A program made the position numbers and the translations under genes. DNA of 6,582 bases, from the NCBI GenBank assembly GCA_002410715.1, contig DHOG01000174.1, positions 33,287 through 39,868 of the forward strand. The letters run 5' to 3'. Under the pieces are notes generated by a model, which had not been told where the DNA came from, made no database searches, and worked only from the letters and a program-made list of their open reading frames with translations. Positions 1 to 6,199 of this stretch are shown here, piece by piece (positions within the stretch are counted from its first letter, which is position 1; every line of letters begins with the position of its first letter). This stretch comes from Ruminococcaceae bacterium UBA5396 (GTDB taxonomy: Bacteria > Bacillota > Clostridia > Oscillospirales > Acutalibacteraceae).

Positions 1-1734
1 CTTTTTGCCTTCCTTCTGCTTTTCGAGCAGCTTTTTCTTTCTGGTTATATCGCCGCCGTAGCATTTCGCAAGAACATCCTTGCGCATGGCACGAACCGTC
101 TCACGTGCGATGATTTTGCCGCCGATGGCAGCCTGGATTGGTACTTCAAACATCTGGCGGGGAATATTCTCCCGCAGCTTTTCACAGATACGGCGTGCTC
201 TTGTGTATGCGCTGCCTTCATATACAATAAAGCTGAGTGCGTCAACCGTCTCACCGTTGAGCATGATATCAAGCTTGACAAGATTCGATTTGGTGTAATC
301 CTTCAATTCGTAATCAAAGCTTGCATATCCTTTGGTGCGTGATTTCAGAGCATCAAAAAAGTCATAGATAATTTCGTTGAGGGGCAATTCATAATGAATA
401 TCCACACGTGTGGGATCTAGATACTTCATATCAATAAAGACGCCGCGCCGCTGCTGACAAAGCTCCATGATATTGCCTACATATTCAGTAGGCGTAAAAA
501 TATGCGCATTTGCAACCGGCTCCTCCGCCGATACGATTTGCCCCTGATCGGGATAATTTGTGGGGTTGTCAATTTCAAGCACCGTGCCGTCATTCAGCGT
601 TAAGCGGTAGACAACGCTTGGAGCAGTTGTAATCAAATCAATGTTATATTCACGCTCCAACCGTTCCTGCACAATTTCCATATGCAGAAGTCCGAGGAAG
701 CCGCATCGGAATCCAAATCCTAATGCAACCGATGTTTCGGGTTGGAAGCTTAAGGCGGCATCATTCAGCTGGAGCCGCTCAAGTGCTTCGCGCAGATCTT
801 GGTAATGTGCGCCGTCGGCAGGGAAGATACCGCAGAAAACCATGGGGTTTGCCTTGCGGTAACCCGGCAGGGATTCGGCGGCCGGATTTTTGGCATGCGT
901 GATGGTATCCCCGACTCTGGCATCGCTCACTGCCCGGATGGAAGCCGCGATATATCCGACCTCTCCCGCGTGGAGGCTTTCGCATGGTTCCAGCCTGCCT
1001 GGGCGCATGATGCCGGTTTCAACCACATCATACTCCGCACCCGTTGCCATCATGCGGATGGTATCACCTGTACGGACAACGCCCGACATAACACGGAAAT
1101 ATACGATGACACCCCGGTAGCTGTCATAATAGCTGTCAAAAATCAGTGCGCGCAACGGTTCACTATCACTGCCGCCGGGCGGAGGGATTTGTTTGACAAT
1201 TGCCTCCATAACAGCCTCAATATTAATGCCCTGTTTTGCCGAGATTGCAGGCGCATCAGATGCTTCGATGCCGATGATATCCTCGATTTCCTCACGTATC
1301 TCGTCGGGACGTGCCGAGGGAAGATCAATTTTATTGATAACGGGAACGATTTCAAGACCGTGATCGACTGCCAGATATGTGTTTGCGAGTGTCTGTGCTT
1401 CAATTCCCTGCGAAGCATCAACTATCAAAACCGCACCCTCGCAAGCTGCAAGTGATCGTGATACTTCATAATTAAAGTCGACATGGCCGGGCGTATCAAT
1501 CAAATTAAATGTGTATGTCTTCCCGTCCTGCGCTTTATATTGCAGCGTGACAGCATGTGCCTTAATCGTAATGCCGCGCTCACGCTCCAAGTCCATGCTG
1601 TCCAGCAGCTGTTCCTCCATATCACGGGCAGCCACCGTCTGCGTTTTTTCAAGAATACGGTCAGCAAGCGTGGATTTTCCGTGGTCAATATGCGCGATTA
1701 TACAGAAATTGCGAATCAGATCGCGGGATGTCAA
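1..1734 (-). CDS. lepA: Elongation factor 4 (LepA), C-terminus cut by window edge
   Basis: Translation GTPase that binds ribosomes and promotes back-translocation or assists initiation and stalled ribosomes. The reading frame is open from about 1749 to base 1. Counting from the TTG at 1734 there are 578 codons; the family is about 600-610 residues, so only some 20-30 C-terminal residues are missing. GTPase motifs are intact: G1 AHIDHGKST (14-22), switch I RERGITIK (51-58), G3 DTPGH (80-84) with the conserved His, G4 NKID (134-137) and G5 SAK (165-167). Further on are the family signatures [14 protein letters not shown] and, near the end, [11 protein letters not shown] and [25 protein letters not shown] residues of the LepA-specific C-terminal domain. 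I chose TTG 1734 because GAGGTG lies 7 nt upstream; the in-frame ATG at 1749 adds five residues but has no ribosome site and overlaps that GAGGTG. The gene points away from hrcA. Identity is near certain; the start is less so. Confidence 0.97.
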   Translation of the reverse strand, partial: MTSRDLIRNFCIIAHIDHGKSTLADRILEKTQTVAARDMEEQLLDSMDLERERGITIKAHAVTLQYKAQDGKTYTFNLIDTPGHVDFNYEVSRSLAACEGAVLIVDASQGIEAQTLANTYLAVDHGLEIVPVINKIDLPSARPDEIREEIEDIIGIEASDAPAISAKQGINIEAVMEAIVKQIPPPGGSDSEPLRALIFDSYYDSYRGVIVYFRVMSGVVRTGDTIRMMATGAEYDVVETGIMRPGRLEPCESLHAGEVGYIAASIRAVSDARVGDTITHAKNPAAESLPGYRKANPMVFCGIFPADGAHYQDLREALERLQLNDAALSFQPETSVALGFGFRCGFLGLLHMEIVQERLEREYNIDLITTAPSVVYRLTLNDGTVLEIDNPTNYPDQGQIVSAEEPVANAHIFTPTEYVGNIMELCQQRRGVFIDMKYLDPTRVDIHYELPLNEIIYDFFDALKSRTKGYASFDYELKDYTKSNLVKLDIMLNGETVDALSFIVYEGSAYTRARRICEKLRENIPRQMFEVPIQAAIGGKIIARETVRAMRKDVLAKCYGGDITRKKKLLEKQKEGKK

Positions 1735-1738
1735 TTCG

Positions 1739-1748
1739 TTACACCTCA
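1739..1748 (-). promoter_or_regulatory. Ribosome binding site that decides the lepA start
   Basis: On the minus strand the bases read TGAGGTGTAA, giving a six-base match (GAGGTG) to the 16S anti-Shine-Dalgarno sequence. It is followed after 7 nt by the TTG at 1734. The same bases form the second and third codons if the ATG at 1749 were used, and no purine-rich site precedes that ATG. This supports TTG as the real start. The resulting N-terminus [20 protein letters not shown] has a typical LepA length before the P-loop. Confidence 0.7.
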
Positions 1749-1770
1749 TTGCTATATTTTTAGTTGAATA

Positions 1771-1799
1771 AGTATATCAAAATCTTTATAAAAATACAA
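1771..1799 (-). promoter_or_regulatory. Probable sigma-A promoter of lepA
   Basis: The minus strand carries TTGTAT (1799-1794), a 17-nt spacer and TATACT (1776-1771), with TGA directly before the -10 element, which makes it an extended -10 (TGnTATACT). The -35 box is weak (three of six consensus bases), but the extended -10 compensates. A start near 1765 would give a leader of about 30 nt containing the GAGGTG ribosome site. It lies just after the terminator of the preceding gene, which fits independent transcription of lepA. Sequence match only. Confidence 0.6.
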
Positions 1800-1815
1800 A
1801 CAGTTTATTAAAATC

Positions 1816-1848
1816 AAAGCCGCTGTATCAAAATGATACGGCGGCTTT
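1816..1848 (-). terminator. Intrinsic terminator after the HPr-like gene
   Basis: The 15-base arms (1816-1830 and 1834-1848) pair around a 3-nt loop with a single mispair: A:C when read on the minus strand, G:U on the plus strand. Each arm includes a GC-rich GCCGC/GCGGC block. On the minus strand the hairpin begins about 20 nt after the stop codon of the small gene and runs into TTTGATTTTAAT, a T-rich tail. On the plus strand there is no T tract and no gene upstream, so the minus-strand reading is preferred. Confidence 0.8.
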
Positions 1849-1868
1849 ACATCTGATTGGAATTACTT

Positions 1869-2114
1869 TTATTCTTTGCCGTAGAGGTTGAGGCGAAACA
1901 ATCTGCTTTCATCATCGGGATCGCTGCAGACAACCGTTGCCTCGCCAACATTCCCCCAGTCAACGGCGCTTGACAGGGCAAGAAGCTGGGTTAGTCTGCT
2001 TTTTAGATTCAGGCTGTCGCCTTCGGATGTTTTGAGATAGACATCGCCTTTTGCGGTTGAAGCAAATTCGATGAGCTTGCTAAGGTCAAAATTATGAATG
2101 GTAAATCCGGCCAT
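1869..2114 (-). CDS. Small HPr-like protein with degenerate active-site motif (81 aa)
   Basis: I read this as a diverged relative of HPr, the PTS phosphocarrier, by recalled alignment rather than a search. The segment LIEFASTAKGDVYL (14-27) matches LVQTASKYDADVNL of Bacillus HPr. NLKS (36-39) matches the NLKS that contains the regulatory Ser46. With no gap in the first helix, His7 falls on the phosphorylated His15. The next residues are Asn-Phe-Asp instead of Ala-Arg-Pro, so the Arg17-Pro18 needed for phosphotransfer chemistry is lost. The N-terminal strand is shortened, the loop after helix 2 is about six residues longer (around 48-57), and the last helix is short. It has no signal peptide or membrane segment, so it is cytoplasmic. 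AAAGGAG lies about 10 nt before the ATG; the gene has its own promoter and terminator, so it is a single-gene unit. It is a real gene with good confidence. The HPr-like fold is likely, but the function is unknown: a regulator is as possible as a phosphocarrier. Confidence 0.8.
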   Translation of the reverse strand: MAGFTIHNFDLSKLIEFASTAKGDVYLKTSEGDSLNLKSRLTQLLALSSAVDWGNVGEATVVCSDPDDESRLFRLNLYGKE

Positions 2115-2181
2115 AGTAGAATCGCTCCTTTCAGCTTGCGTATTCCAGCGTAGCTATTACAACGTTTGGGTTGTTACCTTT

Positions 2182-2210
2182 ATTATAATGGAAACTTCGG
2201 GTTTGTTCAA
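2182..2210 (-). promoter_or_regulatory. Strong sigma-A promoter of the HPr-like gene
   Basis: The minus strand reads TTGAAC (2210-2205), exactly 17 nt, then a perfect TATAAT (2187-2182). Transcription would start near 2175, giving a leader of about 60 nt before the ATG at 2114. An inverted repeat (2199-2213) overlaps the -35 box and could be an operator. A near-consensus promoter in front of an isolated 81-codon frame supports that frame being a genuine gene. Confidence 0.8.
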
Positions 2211-2213
2211 CCC
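2199..2213. repeat. Inverted repeat over the -35 box, possible operator
   Basis: GGGTT (2199-2203) and AACCC (2209-2213) form perfect 5-bp arms around TGTTC. The repeat covers the whole -35 element of the HPr-like gene's promoter, where a bound repressor would block RNA polymerase. The arms are short, so chance is a serious alternative, and I do not recognise it as the site of a known regulator. Confidence 0.35.
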
Positions 2214-2344
2214 TGAAAAATGCTGAATATATCCCATAAAACAGAATTATGGATAGCATAATATACAATATCATCTTTCACAAAAAACGCTTTATTACTT
2301 AATGTTAAACGCGATTTCTTTTACAAAAGGTTCACAAATACATA

Positions 2345-2380
2345 TTGACATAGAGGTGGGGGAATGGTAAATTATATAAT
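2345..2380 (+). promoter_or_regulatory. Promoter of the hrcA-grpE-dnaK operon
   Basis: A perfect -35 hexamer TTGACA lies at 2345-2350. A 17-nt spacer leads to TAAATT (2368-2373), a moderate -10. A perfect TATAAT sits further on at 2375-2380, but that is 24 nt from TTGACA, too far for normal use, and it has no good -35 at 17 nt. Either way the start falls at about 2380-2387, directly before or inside CIRCE, the usual placement for HrcA repression. The exact -10 is unresolved. Confidence 0.7.
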
Positions 2381-2381
2381 G

Positions 2382-2408
2382 TTAGCACTCGAAGAGACAG
2401 AGTGCTAA
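2382..2408 (+). promoter_or_regulatory. CIRCE operator (HrcA binding site)
   Basis: TTAGCACTC (2382-2390), a 9-nt spacer and GAGTGCTAA (2400-2408) match the CIRCE consensus at all 18 arm positions. CIRCE is the site bound by HrcA at class I heat-shock operons. Here it sits between the promoter and hrcA, so HrcA represses its own operon. As RNA it would also form a 9-bp hairpin at the 5' end of the message, which in other Firmicutes affects mRNA stability. No second copy occurs in the window, including before dnaJ. Confidence 0.98.
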
Positions 2409-2429
2409 ATAACCGATAATAGGGAAAGG

Positions 2430-3494
2430 ATGGGTAGTGTGGAGCTTGGTGTGCGTAAGCAAAAAATATTGACTGCTGTAATTGACGCCTATATCCGCAC
2501 CGGCGAGCCGGTAGGCTCAAAGGCAATTGTGGAATTAATGGACAATTCGGTTTCTTCTGCTACCATCCGAAATGAAATGGCGGAATTAGCCGCTATGGGC
2601 TATTTGGAGCAGCCCCATACCTCGGCGGGTCGCATCCCGACGGCAATGGCATTTCGTCTTTATATTGACCGGCTGATGGATCGGCGCGACCTGACTGAAG
2701 AAGATTGCCGGAATATTGATGTTCAGTTGAAGCGTGCGGCAGGGGATCCCGAGAGCCTGATTGAAGAGGCTTCTCAGGCGCTGGCTGAAACTACCGGGTG
2801 TGCTGCTGTTACAACCACACCATCCGGTCATGCGGCAGATCTCAGGCGCATCGAGGTTCTTCGCGTATCTTCCCGGTCTGTGGCTCTTTTACTGATGACT
2901 GGTTCGGGTTTGCTTCGTACCCGTATCTGCCGGTTCGACAGAGATGTTTCAAGTGATGCGCTTGAAACATTGGCTCGTGCGTTAAATGAATATTTCTGCG
3001 GCAGTCCGCTGGTAGATATCGGACTCCCTCAGGTGCAAAGCATGATTACTGCATTGGGGGAACATGGTTTGTTTTGTGTTCCGGCTTTGACTGCATTCTA
3101 TCAGCTTGTTCAGGAGTCGGTTGAAGCTGAGGTGTCGCTAAAAGGGCAGTTGAATCTGCTGCGCCATCCGGATTATGATCCGAATCGGGCTCGAGATTTG
3201 CTTTCCTTTCTTGCCAGAAGGGAAATGCTTGCCGGTTTGCTGACCTCGATGCCGACAGGACTCCGTGTAGTAATCGGAAGTGAAAGCAGAAGACCGGAGC
3301 TTGATGGATCCAGCATGATTGTTACTCGTTACAAACTAGGTGGCCGGCCGGATGGTTCCATCGGCATCATAGGACCCCTTCGGATGGACTATGCCGCAAC
3401 CATACCTCGTATTGAATATATTGCAAGTTCGATCGGTAGAATTCTTGACGAGATTATGGGAGAGGACCAAGGTCATACTACCGATAACGAATAG
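2430..3494 (+). CDS. hrcA: Heat-inducible transcription repressor HrcA
   Basis: Repressor of class I heat-shock genes; it binds CIRCE as a dimer and needs GroEL to stay active in the systems studied. At 354 residues it is near the usual 340-350. The N-terminal winged helix spans about 8-75, with the conserved EPVGSKAI (26-33), SSATIRNEMAELAAMGYLEQ (42-61) and the signature HTSAGRIPTAMAFRLYID (63-80). The C-terminal half has the family's VVIGSES (280-286) and GSIGIIGPLRMDY (309-321). CIRCE lies just upstream, giving autoregulation, and grpE begins about 35 bp after the stop. Start choice: ATG 2430 is preceded by AGGG at a 5-nt spacing. GTG 2439, three codons in, has AGGA at an ideal 8 nt and would give MELGVRKQKIL, closer to typical HrcA N-termini. 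Identity is certain; the start is open between these two. Confidence 0.97.
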   Translation: MGSVELGVRKQKILTAVIDAYIRTGEPVGSKAIVELMDNSVSSATIRNEMAELAAMGYLEQPHTSAGRIPTAMAFRLYIDRLMDRRDLTEEDCRNIDVQLKRAAGDPESLIEEASQALAETTGCAAVTTTPSGHAADLRRIEVLRVSSRSVALLLMTGSGLLRTRICRFDRDVSSDALETLARALNEYFCGSPLVDIGLPQVQSMITALGEHGLFCVPALTAFYQLVQESVEAEVSLKGQLNLLRHPDYDPNRARDLLSFLARREMLAGLLTSMPTGLRVVIGSESRRPELDGSSMIVTRYKLGGRPDGSIGIIGPLRMDYAATIPRIEYIASSIGRILDEIMGEDQGHTTDNE

Positions 3495-3529
3495 GGAGGC
3501 ATTTGGCTGACACTTGTATGGAGAAAGGA

Positions 3530-4123
3530 ATGGTTATAACAGTGAGCAAAACATCTACACCTGAGACTGATGAAATCAAGGCTGAGGTGCAGCAGACGGA
3601 ACAAAAGGCTGAAAATGAGAAAAACGGTGCTTCCGACAAGGGTGCAAAGCCGAGCAAAAAGGAAGATGAGAAGGTATCAAAGCTTCTGGTAGAGAACGAT
3701 CAGTTGAAGCAGGAGCTAAATGAGCTTCAGGATACGCATCGGCGTGTGCTGGCAGAATACGCAAATTACAAACGCCGCACCGAGCAGGAAAAAGAGCAGC
3801 TGAGCAGCTTTGTAAAGGCGGATACAATCAAGGCACTGCTTCCTGCACTTGATAATCTGGAGCGTGCTATCGATGCGCCGCCGGGGGACGAATATAAAAA
3901 GGGTATTGATATGACGATACGCCAGCTGAAAGACTTGCTTAAATCTCAAGGGCTGGAAGTAATCGCACCTCTCGGCGAAACGTTTGATCCGAATATCCAT
4001 CATGCAGTAATGCGCGAGGATGCCGAGGACGTTGAACCCGATACCGTAACCGAAGTATATCAAAAGGGATACCAACTGGGCGGTCGTTTGCTTCGGCCAG
4101 CCATGGTTAAGGTAGCCAATTAA
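3530..4123 (+). CDS. grpE: Nucleotide exchange factor GrpE
   Basis: Cytoplasmic dimer that releases ADP from DnaK and so resets the chaperone cycle. From ATG 3530 the protein has 197 residues. A charged, low-complexity N-terminus rich in Glu, Lys and Gln (about 11-50) leads into the long dimerising coiled coil (about 48-95), including AEYANYKRRTEQEK. LLPALDNLERA follows at 103-113. The C-terminal beta domain that contacts the DnaK lobe carries FDPNIHHAVM (152-161) and the signature GYQLGGRLLRPAMVKV (180-195). Four in-frame starts exist: TTG 3503 (strong GGGAGG but only 3 nt away), ATG 3518 (no site), ATG 3530 (GGAG at 6 nt) and GTG 3542 (AGGA at 12 nt). I chose 3530 by spacing. The gene is third-party dependent on the hrcA promoter, with no promoter of its own visible, and dnaK starts 35 bp after its stop. 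Confidence 0.96.
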   Translation: MVITVSKTSTPETDEIKAEVQQTEQKAENEKNGASDKGAKPSKKEDEKVSKLLVENDQLKQELNELQDTHRRVLAEYANYKRRTEQEKEQLSSFVKADTIKALLPALDNLERAIDAPPGDEYKKGIDMTIRQLKDLLKSQGLEVIAPLGETFDPNIHHAVMREDAEDVEPDTVTEVYQKGYQLGGRLLRPAMVKVAN

Positions 4124-4146
4124 AATAAATTCTTGAATTTTAGAAT

Positions 4147-4150
4147 GGAG
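4147..4150 (+). promoter_or_regulatory. Ribosome binding site of dnaK
   Basis: GGAG lies 8 nt before the dnaK ATG in the short AT-rich gap after grpE. No promoter-like pair of hexamers or hairpin is evident in this gap, which fits cotranscription with hrcA and grpE. Confidence 0.75.
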
Positions 4151-4158
4151 TAATTATT

Positions 4159-5967
4159 ATGGCAAAGATTATTGGTATTGACCTTGGAACAACCAATTCC
4201 TGTGTTGCAGTTATCGAAGGCGGAGAGGCTGTTGTCATTCCCAACGCTGAGGGTGCGCGAACAACCTCCTCGGTTGTTGCTTTTAAAAAGGACGGTGAGC
4301 GCATCGTCGGACGTGTTGCGAAGCAACAGGCTGTTTCCAATCCCGATCGGACGATTTCATCGATTAAGCGTGAAATGGGAACAGGAAAAACTGTTAAAAT
4401 TGACGACAAGTCTTTTACGCCGCAGGAGATTTCGGCTATGGTTCTGTCAAAGCTGAAATCCGATGCGGAAGCCTATCTCGGTGATAAGGTCACTGATGCA
4501 GTTATCACCGTTCCTGCATATTTCACCGATGCACAGCGCCAGGCAACCAAGGACGCAGGCAAGATTGCTGGTCTGGAAGTAAAGCGCATTATTAACGAAC
4601 CAACGGCTGCCGCACTTGCATACGGCATTGATAAGGGAAATGATCAGAAGGTTATGGTTTATGACCTTGGCGGAGGAACATTCGACGTATCCGTTATTGA
4701 AATGGGAGATGGTGTACAGGAGGTTCTTGCCACTGCAGGAAATAACCGTCTCGGCGGGGACGACTTTGATCAAAAAATTGTGGACTGGATGGTTACCGAG
4801 TTTAAAAAAGAAAACGGTATTGATCTGTCTAAGGATAAAATGGCGCTCCAACGTTTGCGTGAGGCCGCCGAGAAAACAAAGATTGAGCTTTCCGGCTCTA
4901 CCACAAGCTCGATTAACCTGCCGTTTATCACTGCCGATGCAACAGGACCGAAACACCTTGATCTAACGCTGACACGCGCAAAATTTAACGAAATGACAGC
5001 CTCTCTTGTTGAGGCTACGATGGGACCTGTCCGTCAGGCGCTCAGCGACTCAGGGCTTAATAAGAATGAAGTTGATAAGGTGCTGCTGGTCGGCGGTTCC
5101 ACCCGTATCCCCGCCGTACAGGATGCGATCAAGGGCTTCATGGGGAAGGATCCGTTTAAGGGCATTAATCCCGACGAATGTGTTGCCATGGGCGCTGCTA
5201 TTCAGGCCGGCGTTCTGGGCGGTGAGGTCAAAGGGCTTCTGCTTCTTGACGTTACTCCCCTATCGCTTGGCGTCGAGACTATGGGCGGCGTTATGACAAA
5301 AGTTATCGAGAGAAATACAACGATACCGACGAAAAAGAGCCAGATTTTCTCGACTGCTGCCGACAATCAGCCTTCAGTTGAGATTCATGTTCTGCAGGGC
5401 GAACGTGAATTTGCAAAGGATAACAAGACGCTCGGTATGTTCCATCTTGATGGTATTGCACCTGCTCCCCGTGGTGTTCCCCAAATTGAGGTTACATTTG
5501 ATATTGACGCCAACGGTATTGTTAACGTAAGTGCAAAGGATCTCGGCACGGGTCGCGAGCAGAAGATTACCATCACATCCAATACCAATATGTCTAAGGA
5601 TGATGTTGAGAAGGCTGTTCAGGAAGCTCAGCAGTATGCCGAAGAGGATAAGAAGCGCCGTGAGGATGTCGAAACGCGCAACGCTGCCGACCAGATGGTG
5701 TATCAGTGTGAAAAGACAATGAATGATCTTGGCGATAAGATTGAGGAAGCTGATAAGAACGAGCTGAATGCCAAGCTGGATGCGCTTAAGGAAGCGCTTA
5801 AGGGCGACAATATAGAGGAGATCAAAGCCAAGCAAGAAGACTTGACCAAGAAGTTCTATGAGGTTTCTGAAAAGGTTTATAAGAATGCGGCTCCTCAGGA
5901 CGCGTCCGGCGCACCGGATGCCAATGCTGCGGGTGACGAACAGTATTACGATGGAGAAGTAAAATAA
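4159..5967 (+). CDS. dnaK: Molecular chaperone DnaK (Hsp70)
   Basis: ATP-driven chaperone that binds exposed hydrophobic segments of unfolded proteins in the cytoplasm; DnaJ stimulates hydrolysis and GrpE exchanges nucleotide. At 602 residues it is complete. ATPase domain: phosphate-1 loop [11 protein letters not shown] (5-15, with the Cys15 also found in E. coli), [17 protein letters not shown] (118-134), [12 protein letters not shown] (145-156), phosphate-2 [10 protein letters not shown] (169-178, Thr174 matching E. coli Thr199) and adenosine motif [14 protein letters not shown] (308-321). The interdomain linker is LLLLD (360-364) before [10 protein letters not shown]. Substrate-binding beta domain about 365-480; helical lid about 480-575; then an Ala/Asp/Gly-rich tail ending YYDGEVK. 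The N-terminal domain lacks the insertion around residue 75 seen in Gram-negative DnaK, pointing to a Gram-positive host. It follows grpE by 35 bp and is controlled through CIRCE. Confidence 0.99.
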   Translation: MAKIIGIDLGTTNSCVAVIEGGEAVVIPNAEGARTTSSVVAFKKDGERIVGRVAKQQAVSNPDRTISSIKREMGTGKTVKIDDKSFTPQEISAMVLSKLKSDAEAYLGDKVTDAVITVPAYFTDAQRQATKDAGKIAGLEVKRIINEPTAAALAYGIDKGNDQKVMVYDLGGGTFDVSVIEMGDGVQEVLATAGNNRLGGDDFDQKIVDWMVTEFKKENGIDLSKDKMALQRLREAAEKTKIELSGSTTSSINLPFITADATGPKHLDLTLTRAKFNEMTASLVEATMGPVRQALSDSGLNKNEVDKVLLVGGSTRIPAVQDAIKGFMGKDPFKGINPDECVAMGAAIQAGVLGGEVKGLLLLDVTPLSLGVETMGGVMTKVIERNTTIPTKKSQIFSTAADNQPSVEIHVLQGEREFAKDNKTLGMFHLDGIAPAPRGVPQIEVTFDIDANGIVNVSAKDLGTGREQKITITSNTNMSKDDVEKAVQEAQQYAEEDKKRREDVETRNAADQMVYQCEKTMNDLGDKIEEADKNELNAKLDALKEALKGDNIEEIKAKQEDLTKKFYEVSEKVYKNAAPQDASGAPDANAAGDEQYYDGEVK

Positions 5968-5982
5968 TCATAGAAGATTGCG

Positions 5983-5999
5983 ATCTCACCGTGTGGGAT
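5983..5999 (+). other. Short hairpin in the dnaK 3' untranslated region
   Basis: ATCTCAC (5983-5989) pairs with GTGGGAT (5993-5999) over 7 bp, one of them G:U, around a 3-nt loop, 15 nt after the dnaK stop. It has no T tract. CACCG (5987-5991) can instead pair with CGGTG (6006-6010), so an alternative fold exists. Confidence 0.45.
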
Positions 6000-6014
6000 T
6001 TCGAGCGGTGTATA

Positions 6015-6058
6015 AGCCACGCTTGCATGATCTTGTGTTGGATGATGCGTGCGTGGCT
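6015..6058 (+). other. Long imperfect hairpin between dnaK and dnaJ
   Basis: AGCCACGC (6015-6022) pairs perfectly with GCGTGGCT (6051-6058). After one T:T mismatch the stem continues with 5 bp (6024-6028 with 6045-6049, one G:U), a G:G mismatch and 3 bp (6030-6032 with 6041-6043), closing on an 8-nt loop. This gives 16 pairs in 44 nt. The bases that follow, CTCCCGTTATT, are not a U tract, so it is not a standard intrinsic terminator. A stabilising or processing structure that protects the upstream dnaK message, or a weak terminator, is more likely. Confidence 0.65.
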
Positions 6059-6144
6059 CTCCCGTTATTAAATCTATAGATATACTTATCTCAATTTGAA
6101 ATATAAAAAAATGTTTTCGAGCTAGCATTTTTTCGAATAATATT

Positions 6145-6174
6145 TTGTTTTTTCTTATAGAGTAGTATTATAAA
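6145..6174 (+). promoter_or_regulatory. Weak candidate promoter for dnaJ
   Basis: TTGTTT (6145-6150) is followed by TATTAT (6166-6171) at 15 nt or TATAAA (6169-6174) at 18 nt. A start near 6180 would give a leader of only about 20 nt before the dnaJ ATG. The region is so AT-rich that such hexamers can occur by chance. It has no CIRCE, so this promoter, if real, would not be under direct HrcA control. Confidence 0.3.
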
Positions 6175-6175
6175 T

Positions 6176-6192
6176 GGCATGGAAAGGCATGG
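6176..6192 (+). repeat. Direct repeat before dnaJ
   Basis: GGCATGG occurs at 6176-6182 and again at 6186-6192, separated by AAA, a 10-bp period. The second copy supplies the GG of the probable ribosome site AAAGG (6183-6187). Both copies contain an ATG, and only the first (6179) is in frame with dnaJ. Confidence 0.6.
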
Positions 6193-6199
6193 TTCTTTA

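Larger units (their letters stand above)
2115..2429. other. Divergent intergenic control region
   Basis: This 315-bp stretch separates the minus-strand HPr-like gene from the plus-strand heat-shock operon. Its left part holds the leader and promoter of the HPr-like gene, and its right end holds the hrcA promoter and CIRCE. The AT-rich middle (about 2214-2340) contains an imperfectly understood inverted repeat, ATTATG-N5-CATAAT at 2246-2262, and a direct repeat of AAACGC at 2285 and 2307. I see no convincing open frame or RNA gene in it. hemN/hemZ, which lies between lepA and hrcA in Bacillus subtilis, is not here. Confidence 0.8.
5968..6199 (+). other. dnaK-dnaJ intergenic region with tandem hairpins
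   Basis: The 232-bp gap is unusually wide compared with the 35-bp gaps earlier in the operon. Its left half has two consecutive hairpins (5983-5999 and 6015-6058). Its right half is very AT-rich, with an A/T hairpin (6106-6133), a weak candidate promoter just before dnaJ and a GGCATGG direct repeat at 6176 and 6186. No open frame with a ribosome site and no CIRCE are seen. It probably acts in the message, or as a partial end point that sets the ratio of dnaJ to dnaK. Confidence 0.7.

Noticed and set aside
799..1455. 218-codon open frame on the plus strand inside lepA
   Set aside because: It lies fully antisense to conserved LepA coding sequence, has no ribosome site, and its protein is Cys/Arg/His-rich with no recognisable motif. 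It reflects the codon bias of lepA.
2332..2526. 64-codon minus-strand frame across the hrcA promoter
   Set aside because: It starts inside the conserved winged-helix coding region of hrcA, reads through CIRCE and the promoter, and has no ribosome site.
3716..4075. 119-codon antisense frame in grpE
   Set aside because: It is fully antisense to the conserved GrpE coiled coil and beta domain and has no supporting signals.
4447..4956. 169-codon antisense frame in dnaK
   Set aside because: Long antisense frames are a known by-product of dnaK codon use. No ribosome site or family motif is seen.
5374..5835. 153-codon hydrophobic antisense frame in the 3' part of dnaK
   Set aside because: The Leu/Ile-rich composition is the complement of the Lys/Glu-rich DnaK lid. 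No initiation signal is seen.
6106..6133. AAAAAATG/CATTTTTT hairpin as a terminator after dnaK
   Set aside because: The arms are almost all A:T with one G:C pair and a 12-nt loop, too weak for a confident terminator, and it lies 140 bp after the dnaK stop.
5968..6199. A second CIRCE in front of dnaJ
   Set aside because: I looked for TTAGCACTC and its complement before dnaJ and found neither, so no separate HrcA site is claimed.
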